This document shows positions 1 through 6,770 of a stretch of 10,549 nt of DNA, one piece after another. The stretch is from contig CAXMRH010000130.1 of the NCBI GenBank assembly GCA_964196045.1, positions 1-10,549 on the forward strand, given 5' to 3'. Both the position numbers and the translations under genes were made by a program. The DNA is from SHLQ01 sp964196045 (GTDB taxonomy: Bacteria > Actinomycetota > Acidimicrobiia > Acidimicrobiales > SHLQ01). The notes beneath the pieces were generated by a model. That model searched no databases. It worked only from the letters and a program-made list of their open reading frames with translations, and was not told the origin of the DNA. Positions within the stretch are counted from its first letter, which is position 1. The number at the start of each line of letters is the position of its first letter.

Positions 1-1638
1 TGCTGGAATCGCCTCCGAGACATGGCCATCGCTCCAGATGGCAGCTTCATCGTCATCGGCGGCCAAGGAGCGGACAAACCGCCAAATTGCGACTCGGTTC
101 TCAAGTATTCGACAGCTGGCAACGGGGTCGTGAACTTCGACTGGTCGGCACGGATGTACTCAAGTGTGTTCAGCATCGCCATCTCAGATGTCGCGGTGTA
201 TGTCGGTGGCCACTTCTGTGCAGCACCGAAGAACCCGATTCCTCCTGGTGCAGTCAGTTCCACATGGACGGGAACGGCAAACTCCTGCAAGATCAACGAT
301 CCGTCGAGTTCCGTCAACCCCTCTCAACGTGATCCAGACAACGCTGTCTTCCGAAAACAGATCGCTGCGCTTGACCCCAGCACTGGACAGGCGCTCGCGT
401 GGAATCCAGGAAGCAACAACTTCTTGGCGGTGTACGACCTGACGCTGGTCGATCGAGGATTGCTCGCGGGACACGATCGTGACCGTTTCAACGACGTCGG
501 CACGGGTCGTTCTGGATTCTTCGATCTCGGAGGTGGAGCTGACATAGAAGCGCCGGTCCTCATCACGACTGATCCGGCCCCTGGCGCTGTGATCAGCGAT
601 CCCAACCTTCTTGCCGGGTCCGCGACCGACAACGAAGACGTCACGTTGGTGACGATTCGACTGAAGAACGTCACGACAGATCAGTGGTTGCAACTCGATG
701 GCACGCTTGGCGCCGGTCAGGTAGACCTGCCTGTGACGGTCGTTCCCGCTGGCTTTGGCGCAGTCGCGTGGTCCTACCCAGTGGCGAACCTCCCAATCGG
801 CGATTACAAGATCCGCGGGTTCGCCACCGATGCAGTCGGAAACACCTCGAACCCACTTGTTTCGCCGTTCAAGATTCCTGGAGCAACCAGCTGCACCGTC
901 GTGCTCGATATCGATGACCAACCCGTCGTCAGTTGGACTGGCTTCGATTTCAACGGCGTGTCGAGTGTCTTCGTTCGTCGTGATGGTAGCTATCTCGTCA
1001 CCAGCACCGCCGGTTCAGGAAGTTACGCCGACATCACCGCGGCACCCGGCGACCACAGCTACCTCGTCCGTTGGCGCCCAGATGATGTCATCACGGACAT
1101 TCCCTGCACGCCAGATCCGATCACCGTGCCTGACGGCGGTCCAGGGCTCACCTGCACCGCTGGACTAAACGGCGAGTCAAAGCCGGTCTTGAACTGGACG
1201 GCCGTCGCTGGAATTAGCAAATACAGCGTTCGTGACGCGGCCTCGGGGTGGATTGCTTCGCTCGACGGTGTCACGACCTACACCGACACCGTTGCAACAG
1301 CTGGCGACTACAACTACATCATCAGGTACAAGCAACAGGGCGTGAACGTTGACACCCCATGTGCTCCATCGCCGCTCACCGTGCCAGGTGGCGCAGGCGG
1401 AGGCTGCACCGTCCTAGTAGATGGAAATGGTGACGTCGTCGTGAACTGGACGCTCGTCCCAGGTGTCGATAGGTATGTGATTCGTGATCTGGCCACCGGC
1501 TGGATCGCCACGGTGGACAACGACACGACCTACACCGACACCAATCCAGAGGCCGGCGCGAGAACGTACGTGATTCGCTACTGGAATCCTGGACGGACCG
1601 AAGTGATCTGCGAGCCAGACCCGATCGTCATTGGGTAG
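1..1638 (+). CDS. C-terminal part of a large, probably secreted beta-propeller / Ig-like / triplicated FN3-like protein (5' partial)
   Basis: The reading frame is open from base 1 with no stop upstream, so the gene starts outside the window; the ATG at 22 is probably internal. Residues below are counted from that ATG. Residues 1-172 look like the last blades of a beta-propeller, with VYVGGHF, AALDPSTGQALAWNPG and a closing GLLAGHDRDRFND...GFFDLGG that resembles the end of secreted actinobacterial propeller proteins. Residues 176-285 resemble a bacterial Ig-like domain (DPAPGAVISDP, SATDNEDV, GFATDAVGNTS). Residues 291-369, 378-454 and 462-538 are three related FN3-like modules, each with a Cys at its start and another 68-71 residues later; modules 2 and 3 share GWIA and TTYTDT. 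No LPxTG motif, C-terminal membrane helix or charged tail is seen, so it is probably released or held non-covalently. The signal peptide would lie upstream. The role is unknown; adhesion or glycan binding is a guess. The stop is TAG at 1636-1638. Confidence 0.8.
   Translation, partial: CWNRLRDMAIAPDGSFIVIGGQGADKPPNCDSVLKYSTAGNGVVNFDWSARMYSSVFSIAISDVAVYVGGHFCAAPKNPIPPGAVSSTWTGTANSCKINDPSSSVNPSQRDPDNAVFRKQIAALDPSTGQALAWNPGSNNFLAVYDLTLVDRGLLAGHDRDRFNDVGTGRSGFFDLGGGADIEAPVLITTDPAPGAVISDPNLLAGSATDNEDVTLVTIRLKNVTTDQWLQLDGTLGAGQVDLPVTVVPAGFGAVAWSYPVANLPIGDYKIRGFATDAVGNTSNPLVSPFKIPGATSCTVVLDIDDQPVVSWTGFDFNGVSSVFVRRDGSYLVTSTAGSGSYADITAAPGDHSYLVRWRPDDVITDIPCTPDPITVPDGGPGLTCTAGLNGESKPVLNWTAVAGISKYSVRDAASGWIASLDGVTTYTDTVATAGDYNYIIRYKQQGVNVDTPCAPSPLTVPGGAGGGCTVLVDGNGDVVVNWTLVPGVDRYVIRDLATGWIATVDNDTTYTDTNPEAGARTYVIRYWNPGRTEVICEPDPIVIG
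892..1635 (+). repeat. Three tandem Cys-bracketed protein modules within the secreted protein
   Basis: The modules cover about 892-1128, 1153-1383 and 1405-1635. Each starts with Cys followed by a T/V-rich strand, has a V-x-W-T core strand, an I/V-R-D or V-R-R-D turn, a Y-x-(I/V)-R-(Y/W) strand, a second Cys, then P-x-P-(I/L). Linkers are Gly/Pro-rich. Modules 2 and 3 are closest: a 19-bp DNA stretch is identical at 1272-1290 and 1524-1542, 252 bp (84 codons) apart, which points to recent duplication. The paired cysteines (C291/C362, C378/C447, C462/C530) suggest one disulfide per module, consistent with export; this is inferred. Confidence 0.7.
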
Positions 1639-1640
1639 CG

Positions 1641-2792
1641 CTATATCCTGTCCAGGGCTTCGTTGAGATCGGCGACAAGGTCGTCACCGGTTTCAATTCC
1701 CACGGACAAACGCACGAGGTCTTCGGGTACTTCGAGGGCAGACCCAGCGGCCGATGCGTGCGTCATGATTCCGGGATGTTCGATGAGCGACTCGATGCCG
1801 CCCAACGATTCGGCGAGGGTGAACAACCGGGTATGCATCGTGACGGACTTTGCGCCCTCGAGGCCAGCGTGGACCTGGAACGAGATCATCCCGCCGGGTG
1901 CCCGCATCTGTGTGGCTGCGATCGACGCTCCCGGGTGCGACTCGAGGCCCGGATACAACACATGAGACACGGCGGGGTGGGCCAGCAACATCTCGACGAT
2001 CTGTTGGGCGTTGCTGACGTGGCGGTCCATTCGCACACCAAGCGTCTTCAACCCGCGAAGCGTCAAGAAGCAGTCCATGGGTGCGGGCACCGCACCGACG
2101 GCGTTCTGCAGGTACTTGATGTCGGTCGCCCACTCTTCATCGTTCGTGGCCGCGAATCCACCGACGACGTCTGAGTGCCCGCCGATGTACTTCGTCGTCG
2201 AATGGATGACGAGATCAGCACCAAGTGCGAGCGGCTGCTGCAGATAGGGCGATGCGAACGTGTTGTCGACGACGAGCTTCGCCCCCCGTTTGTGGGTCAC
2301 CTCAGCAATGGCTGCGATGTCGAACACGGTGAGCAGCGGATTAGTTGGCGTCTCCATCCAGACGATCTTCGTGGCTGCGTTCCAGTTGTCGTTGAGCGCT
2401 GACGGATCGGTGAGATCTGCGGCCGACCACGTGATTCCGGACCGGGTCAGAACCTGGGAGATCAGGCGAAAAGTGCCGCCATACGCGTCGTTGCCGAGCA
2501 CGATGTGGTCGCCCGCGCGCAGGGAACGAAGGACCGTGTCTTCGGCTGCGAGTCCGGAGGCAAACGCGTACCCGAATTGGGCGCCTTCAAGATTCGCGAG
2601 CGCGACCTGCAGTGCCGTTCGAGTCGGGTTGTCCGTTCGTGAGTATTCGTAACCCGTGTGATCGCCCGGTGAAGGCTGGGCATAGGTCGAGGTCTGAAAG
2701 ATCGGCGTGATTACCGAGCCAGTGACCGATTCGGGATCCTGACCCGCGTGTATAGCGCGCGTCTCAAAACCATCGAGTGGTTGCTCCGACAT
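1641..2792 (-). CDS. metB: Cystathionine gamma-synthase / gamma-lyase (Cys/Met metabolism PLP enzyme)
   Basis: The product is a fold-type I PLP enzyme of the trans-sulfuration family, 383 residues, a usual length. It would either join O-acylhomoserine and cysteine to cystathionine, or split cystathionine to cysteine. Visible motifs are ITPIFQTSTY (28-37), the phosphate-binding GYEYSRTDNPTR (48-58), NDAYGGT with the cofactor-stacking Tyr (101-107), VVDNTFASPYLQ with the PLP-pyridine Asp176, the Schiff-base Lys201 in HSTTKYIGGHSD, and SLGGIESLIEHP plus RLSVGIE near the C-terminus. The frame stays open upstream to 2870, but the ATG at 2792 has GGAGG at 2799-2803 with a 6-nt spacer and lies one base after the cbs stop (TGA-C-ATG), so the two are probably translationally coupled. 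Sequence does not settle synthase versus lyase; the upstream cbs favours lyase activity in reverse trans-sulfuration, or a bifunctional enzyme. Confidence 0.93.
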   Translation of the reverse strand: MSEQPLDGFETRAIHAGQDPESVTGSVITPIFQTSTYAQPSPGDHTGYEYSRTDNPTRTALQVALANLEGAQFGYAFASGLAAEDTVLRSLRAGDHIVLGNDAYGGTFRLISQVLTRSGITWSAADLTDPSALNDNWNAATKIVWMETPTNPLLTVFDIAAIAEVTHKRGAKLVVDNTFASPYLQQPLALGADLVIHSTTKYIGGHSDVVGGFAATNDEEWATDIKYLQNAVGAVPAPMDCFLTLRGLKTLGVRMDRHVSNAQQIVEMLLAHPAVSHVLYPGLESHPGASIAATQMRAPGGMISFQVHAGLEGAKSVTMHTRLFTLAESLGGIESLIEHPGIMTHASAAGSALEVPEDLVRLSVGIETGDDLVADLNEALDRI

Positions 2793-2793
2793 G

Positions 2794-4170
2794 TCAGGCC
2801 TCCGAGGGTGTTGGTGAAAGAAACTCGAGAACGTCGGTGTGGCTGATGACCGTGCGGGGGCGACCACCATCGATCACCAGCAACGCGTTTGCGTGCTCGA
2901 ACAACTCCACTGCGGTTTGAATCGATTGACCGATCCCGATTGTTGGCAGGCCCGGAGCCATGATCATCTCCACCGGCTTGTCCAGCACGCTCTCGTCGGC
3001 GAAGGTGGCGTTCATGAGCTGAAGCTCCGACACCGCTCCCGAGATTTCGGCCAGCGCAAAGGGCGGTTCGTTCTTGGCAACCGGGACCTGGCTAACCCCG
3101 TTTGTGCGCATCATCTCGACAGCATCACGAACAGGTGTCTCTGGGTTGACGTAGATCAGGTCACTTGCGTTCGTTCCCTTGGCCTCGACGACGGCCGACA
3201 CGCAGGTGTCGGCGTCGCACTGAATGAAACCGAGCCTGGCGAGGTAGTCATCATTGAAGACCTTCGACAGATAGCCCCTACCCGAGTCAGGAGTGAACAC
3301 GACCATGAGATCGTCTGGCCCAAGCCGCTCGGCGACCTGCAGGCCCGCTGCGATCGCTGTGCCGCAGGAGCCCCCGAGCAAGATGCCCTCTTCTCGCGCA
3401 ACCTTTCGCGCCATCAGGAAGCTGTCGTGGTCGGAGATAGCGATCACCTCGTCGACGAGGTCGTGGTGATAGGTGCTCGGCCAGAAGTCCTCGCCCACTC
3501 CCTCAACTAGATACGGCCTGCCCGAGCCGCCGGAGAACACCGAGCCCTCGGGGTCGGCGGCGATGATCTTGATGTCCGGGTTCTTCTCCTTGAGATACCG
3601 CGCAACGCCGGAGATGGTTCCACCGGTTCCGGCACCTGCCACGAAGTGTGTGACCTTGCCATCTGTCTGCCGCCAGATCTCCGGCCCCGTCGTGTCGTAG
3701 TGCGACTGCGGGTTTACCGGATTCGAGTACTGGTCGGGGCGGAAGGCGTTCGGGATCTCGTTCACCAAGCGCTCGGCAGTGGAGTAGTAGGACTCGGGGT
3801 CCTCGGGCGGAACCGCGACGGGGCACACGACCACCTCGGCGCCATACGCGCGAAGTAGGTCGACCTTTTCGGGGGCGACCTTGTCGGTCATCACAAAGAC
3901 GGTCTTGTATCCACGCTGGTTTGCAACAATGGCCAGCCCAACGCCCGTGTTGCCGCTCGTCGGCTCGACGATGGTGCCTCCGGGCTTGAGTAGACCCGCC
4001 TCCTCAGCCGCATTGATCATGGCCAGCGCTGGTCGGTCCTTCGAGGAGCCGCCCGGATTGGTGAGCTCGAGCTTGAGCACGAAATCGCACTTCAGGTGAC
4101 CAGCGATCTTGGGTGTACGAACGAGTGGCGTATTACCGATTAGGTCGATGACTGAATTCGCGATTTCCAC
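2794..4170 (-). CDS. cbs: Cystathionine beta-synthase with C-terminal CBS-domain pair
   Basis: A fold-type II PLP enzyme that condenses serine with homocysteine to cystathionine in the cytoplasm; 458 residues from the chosen start. The catalytic part (about 1-330) shows IGNTPLVR (11-18), NPGGSSKDR with Schiff-base Lys44, the substrate loop SGNTG (72-76), the phosphate loop GTGGT (181-185), and GGSCG (266-270), whose Ser268 would contact the PLP ring nitrogen. Residues about 338-450 form two CBS domains (ETPVRDAVEMMRTNGVSQVPV and QSIQTAVELFEHANALLVID), the regulatory module that separates this from plain cysteine synthase. There is no N-terminal haem-binding extension as in animal enzymes. The start is GTG at 4170, because GGAGG (4176-4180) lies 5 nt before it. 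A TTG at 4182 extends the frame by four codons but would put that Shine-Dalgarno inside the gene. It is the first gene of a two-gene unit with metB. CBS domains could bind S-adenosylmethionine or a nucleotide; which one is not visible. Confidence 0.93.
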   Translation of the reverse strand: MEIANSVIDLIGNTPLVRTPKIAGHLKCDFVLKLELTNPGGSSKDRPALAMINAAEEAGLLKPGGTIVEPTSGNTGVGLAIVANQRGYKTVFVMTDKVAPEKVDLLRAYGAEVVVCPVAVPPEDPESYYSTAERLVNEIPNAFRPDQYSNPVNPQSHYDTTGPEIWRQTDGKVTHFVAGAGTGGTISGVARYLKEKNPDIKIIAADPEGSVFSGGSGRPYLVEGVGEDFWPSTYHHDLVDEVIAISDHDSFLMARKVAREEGILLGGSCGTAIAAGLQVAERLGPDDLMVVFTPDSGRGYLSKVFNDDYLARLGFIQCDADTCVSAVVEAKGTNASDLIYVNPETPVRDAVEMMRTNGVSQVPVAKNEPPFALAEISGAVSELQLMNATFADESVLDKPVEMIMAPGLPTIGIGQSIQTAVELFEHANALLVIDGGRPRTVISHTDVLEFLSPTPSEA

Positions 4171-4175
4171 TGTTT

Positions 4176-4180
4176 CCTCC
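4176..4180 (-). promoter_or_regulatory. Shine-Dalgarno GGAGG deciding the cbs start
   Basis: On the minus strand GGAGG is followed by AAACA and then GTG at 4170, an ideal 5-nt spacing. The longer frame would start at TTG 4182 and has no comparable ribosome-binding site of its own. The shorter GTG start is therefore preferred. Confidence 0.75.
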
Positions 4181-4407
4181 AAACCGGTCGGTGTGTCTGT
4201 GCCGGTGGTCGTGATGTGTGCGGGTGCTGGTTACGGGTGAGTCTACGATCGTGAAAGCGACGCTCGACAGGAGATCTTCACGGACCATGAAGCAATCCAT
4301 GGAGCGCTGAGCTGAATCGCCAGAGTCATGCGTTCGGTGGGGCGAAGCGGGGGAAGTGTTCGTAACGTCGCTGCCGTTCAATTGACAGACCCGACCCCGG
4401 CGGACGG

Positions 4408-4426
4408 CTGAGCCAAGGGTGCTCAG
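4408..4426 (-). terminator. Candidate hairpin terminator after the aminotransferase gene
   Basis: On the minus strand, about 10 nt after the TAG stop (4436-4438), CTGAGC and GCTCAG form a perfect 6-bp stem (4421-4426 with 4408-4413) around a 7-nt loop. No T-run follows on the minus strand, so it would be a U-less stem of the kind often proposed in high-GC actinobacteria. The position fits the end of the maf-dus-aminotransferase unit; termination itself is inferred. Confidence 0.4.
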
Positions 4427-4435
4427 AGTTGTTAG

Positions 4436-5581
4436 CTAGTGAGCGAGGTTTCGCAGACGCCAGGTCTGGAGGGCATCCACGGCACCGCGCATGGTTTCGG
4501 GCGAGCCCGAGAAGCTAAAGCGCATGAATCGATGACCTTCGGTCGGGTGAAAGTCGATGCCGGGGGTCGCGGCGACACCGAGCTCGCGCAACCAGGTTGC
4601 GGCAAGGTCCTTGCTGTCGGCAGCGAGGTGGTCGGTGCGTGCCCACACGTAGAACGCGCCGTCTGCAGGGGCGAGGTCTGTCAGCCCAGCTCGAGGCAGG
4701 CCCTCGAGCAAGATCTGTCGATTCTCCGCATAACGCGCCACGTGGGAGTCGAGTTCCTCCGTGCAGTCGAGAGCCGCAAGGGCCATACGTTGGCTCAGCG
4801 TCGATGGGCAGATGACGAGGTTCTGGGCAAGGCGATCGAATGGCGTGACGAGATCCTCTGGAAGCACAGCCCAACCAATTCGCCAGCCGGTCATCGAGAA
4901 GTATTTGCTGAAACTGTTGATGACGATCGCCGAGTCGGAATGTGCCGTTGCCGTGGAGGCCTCGACATCGCCGTAAGTGAGGCCGTGGTAGATCTCGTCG
5001 CTGATGAAGCGCACGTCGTTGGCTTCGCACCAGCCGATCAGACCAGCGAACTCCTCATGACCGAGCACGGTTCCGGTCGGGTTGGACGGGCTGGCAACGA
5101 TGACGCCGTCGAGCGGACCCGCCGCCTCGAGGTGGTCCACCGCGAGTTGGTACCTCGTCGACGCGTCGACGTCGATGACAACCGGCTCCATGTGGAGTGC
5201 CGTGAGCATGTTTCGGTAGCAGGGGTAACCGGGAGCGGCGACTGCCACTCTGGCTCCCTGGTGGAATGCGGCCAGGAGCGACAGCACGAATGCTCCCGTC
5301 GCACCCTGGGTCACCGCTATGCGCTCCGGTGCGACATTGTGGTTGTACGTGGCCGCGAGGTAACGAGAGAGCGCTGGCGCGAGCTCGGGGATTCCCCTGC
5401 TGGCGGTGTAGCCGAGGGTGTCTGAATCCAGAAGTTCATGGGCGATGTCGACGGCTCCGCGCGGTGCACCGGTCGACGGTTGCCCGACCTCGAGGTGAAA
5501 GACCGCGTCTCCGCTCTGCTCGCGTTCCTGAGCGGCGAGAACCACCTCCATCACGTAGAACGGGTCGATCGAGGCGGGCAT
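4436..5581 (-). CDS. PLP-dependent aminotransferase, class I/II (aspartate aminotransferase-like)
   Basis: A fold-type I aminotransferase of 381 residues, moving an amino group between an amino acid and a 2-oxo acid in the cytoplasm. Visible motifs are the N-terminal LEVGQPSTGAP (30-40), YTASRGIPELAPALSRY (58-74), the PLP-phosphate region TQGATGAF (91-98), AAPGYPCY (115-122), SNPTG with cofactor-contacting Asn167 (166-170), DEIYHG with Asp195 and Tyr198, the Schiff-base Lys226 in SFSKYFSMTGWRIGW, and the substrate-carboxylate Arg354 in FMRFSFSG. The frame runs back to 5611, but ATG 5581 has GGGAGG (5587-5592) 5 nt upstream and follows the dus stop by one base (TGA-C-ATG). Substrate is not evident: aspartate, alanine, aromatic and LL-diaminopimelate aminotransferases share these motifs. 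The cbs-metB pair downstream hints at sulfur or aspartate-family metabolism, but that is only a neighbour argument. Confidence 0.9.
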   Translation of the reverse strand: MPASIDPFYVMEVVLAAQEREQSGDAVFHLEVGQPSTGAPRGAVDIAHELLDSDTLGYTASRGIPELAPALSRYLAATYNHNVAPERIAVTQGATGAFVLSLLAAFHQGARVAVAAPGYPCYRNMLTALHMEPVVIDVDASTRYQLAVDHLEAAGPLDGVIVASPSNPTGTVLGHEEFAGLIGWCEANDVRFISDEIYHGLTYGDVEASTATAHSDSAIVINSFSKYFSMTGWRIGWAVLPEDLVTPFDRLAQNLVICPSTLSQRMALAALDCTEELDSHVARYAENRQILLEGLPRAGLTDLAPADGAFYVWARTDHLAADSKDLAATWLRELGVAATPGIDFHPTEGHRFMRFSFSGSPETMRGAVDALQTWRLRNLAH

Positions 5582-5582
5582 G

Positions 5583-6770
5583 TCAGCCTCCCGAGGAGAA
5601 GGCGCTGGCAAGAACTCCTGGCGGGGTGTGATCGTCTCGACCCTCGATCCATCCGTGGGGGAGGATCACTTTCTTCGGTCCGTGGCTGTGGCCTCGGGTG
5701 AGACGAGCGGCCTCGGGGGGAAACACCTCGTCGTCGAGGGTTTCGAGGATCGACAACATGTCCGCACGGCTCGACATCATCGCGATACGTCTGCGCACTT
5801 CGCCCCCGACAGCGAAACCCCTGAGGTACCAGCTCGTGTGTTTGCGGAAGTCGCGGGTGCCACGATCCTCACCCAACCACTCGGTCAGAAGGTCGAGATG
5901 GGTCACCATGATCCGAATCACTTCGTGCATCGACGGCGCCGCAGTAATCGGATCGCCACGCAACCCTTCCGCGAGTTCACGAAAGAGCCAGGGGCGACCA
6001 AGGCAGCCGCGGCCTACCACCACGCCGTCGCAGCCTGACTGCTCCATCATTGCCACCGCGTCGGCGGCCTCCCAGATGTCACCGTTTCCCAGCACGGGAA
6101 TGGACGTCACGTGTTGCTTCAGTTCGGCGATCGCATCCCAACGGGCATTGCCCGAATAGGCCTGCTCTGCAGTGCGGGCATGGAGGGCAACCGCGGCCGC
6201 CCCTTCGTCTTCGGCGATGCGTCCCGTGTCGAGCATCGTGATGTGGTCGTCATCGATTCCGATTCGGAACTTGAGCGTCACCGGAACGTCCTGGGCGTTG
6301 CTCACCATTGCGTTGACGATGTCTCGCAGCAGGTGGTGATGCCCGGGAAGGGCGCTTCCTCCGCCGTGGCGAGTCACCTTCGGTACCGGGCAACCAAGGT
6401 TCATGTCGATGTGGTCGACCTTGCCCTCGTCCACGAGCTTCTTCACCGCCTCACCAATCCAATAGGGGTCGGTGCCGTAGAGCTGGATGCTTCGGGGCGT
6501 TTCCCCGTCGGCGAACTCCGCCGAATGAAGCATCTTCTTGTGCCCTTCCATGAGCGCACGGGCGGTGATCATCTGATTGACGTACAACCCACCCGTCGCG
6601 GTCACGGCGTCTCCCGGTGCGGGGGTGTCATCGGCGAACGGCATCTCGTTGCCGAACCTGCGACACAACGTGCGATAAGGCGCGGTTGTCACTCCCGCCA
6701 TCGGGGCGAGAACCACCGGAGGGGTAACGGTTATACGACCGATCGACAGACTGCTCGGGATCACACTCAC
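5583..6770 (-). CDS. dus: tRNA-dihydrouridine synthase (Dus, actinobacterial DusB-like)
   Basis: An FMN-dependent oxidoreductase that reduces particular uridines of tRNA to dihydrouridine using NADPH; 395 residues. The TIM-barrel part (about 10-265) shows LAPMAGVTTAPYR (21-33), DHIDMNLGCPVPKVTRHGGGSAL with catalytic Cys127 (119-141), VTLKFRIGID with Lys167, VALHARTAEQAYSG (194-207), and the FMN-phosphate segments PVLGNGDI (225-232) and GVVVGRGCLGRPW (249-261). A helical tRNA-binding domain follows (about 275-345, with FRKHTSWYLRGF), then a tail containing GPKKVILPHGW like mycobacterial homologues. The chosen GTG at 6770 overlaps the maf stop by 4 bp (GTGA); the frame is open back to 6947, but that part is an arginine-rich shadow of maf. 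A second GTG at 6764 is possible. Between LCRRFGN and GLYVNQM there is a longer Asp/Pro/Ala-rich loop (about 41-60) than I recall from mycobacterial relatives. Confidence 0.9.
   Translation of the reverse strand: MSVIPSSLSIGRITVTPPVVLAPMAGVTTAPYRTLCRRFGNEMPFADDTPAPGDAVTATGGLYVNQMITARALMEGHKKMLHSAEFADGETPRSIQLYGTDPYWIGEAVKKLVDEGKVDHIDMNLGCPVPKVTRHGGGSALPGHHHLLRDIVNAMVSNAQDVPVTLKFRIGIDDDHITMLDTGRIAEDEGAAAVALHARTAEQAYSGNARWDAIAELKQHVTSIPVLGNGDIWEAADAVAMMEQSGCDGVVVGRGCLGRPWLFRELAEGLRGDPITAAPSMHEVIRIMVTHLDLLTEWLGEDRGTRDFRKHTSWYLRGFAVGGEVRRRIAMMSSRADMLSILETLDDEVFPPEAARLTRGHSHGPKKVILPHGWIEGRDDHTPPGVLASAFSSGG

Larger units (their letters stand above)
4171..4435. other. 265-bp gap between the aminotransferase and cbs; likely holds the cbs promoter
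   Basis: No convincing gene is seen. The gap carries the end of the maf-dus-aminotransferase unit (hairpin at 4408-4426) and must hold the cbs leader. The best minus-strand -10-like hexamer I see is TAGACT at 4240-4245, about 70 bp before the cbs start, without a clear -35. I recognise no riboswitch fold, though a sulfur-responsive leader (SAM or T-box type) would make sense here and a covariance-model scan would be the test. An open frame running 4381 to 4133 on the minus strand is His/Arg/Ser-rich, overlaps the cbs start out of frame, and is not called. Confidence 0.45.

Noticed and set aside
184..921. Minus-strand open frame of 245 codons opposite the secreted protein.
   Set aside because: Arg/Val/Asp-rich antisense frame with no domain features; the plus-strand frame has coherent propeller, Ig and repeat structure.
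2793..2870. N-terminal extension of metB by 26 codons.
   Set aside because: It overlaps the conserved CBS-domain end of cbs, while ATG 2792 has a strong Shine-Dalgarno and the usual family N-terminus.
4298..4310. Very short plus-strand frame in the cbs upstream gap (about 4251-4310, possible leader peptide).
   Set aside because: No plus-strand gene follows it and the AGGAG nearby is poorly spaced, so there is nothing for a leader peptide to control.
4133..4381. Open frame of 82 codons on the minus strand before cbs.
   Set aside because: It starts at TTG without a ribosome-binding site, overlaps cbs out of frame, and has a low-complexity His/Arg/Thr composition typical of a chance frame in GC-rich DNA.
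4439..5425. Long plus-strand open frame of 328 codons opposite the aminotransferase.
   Set aside because: It is the antisense shadow of a clear PLP enzyme with all catalytic motifs, and its own translation shows no recognisable domain.
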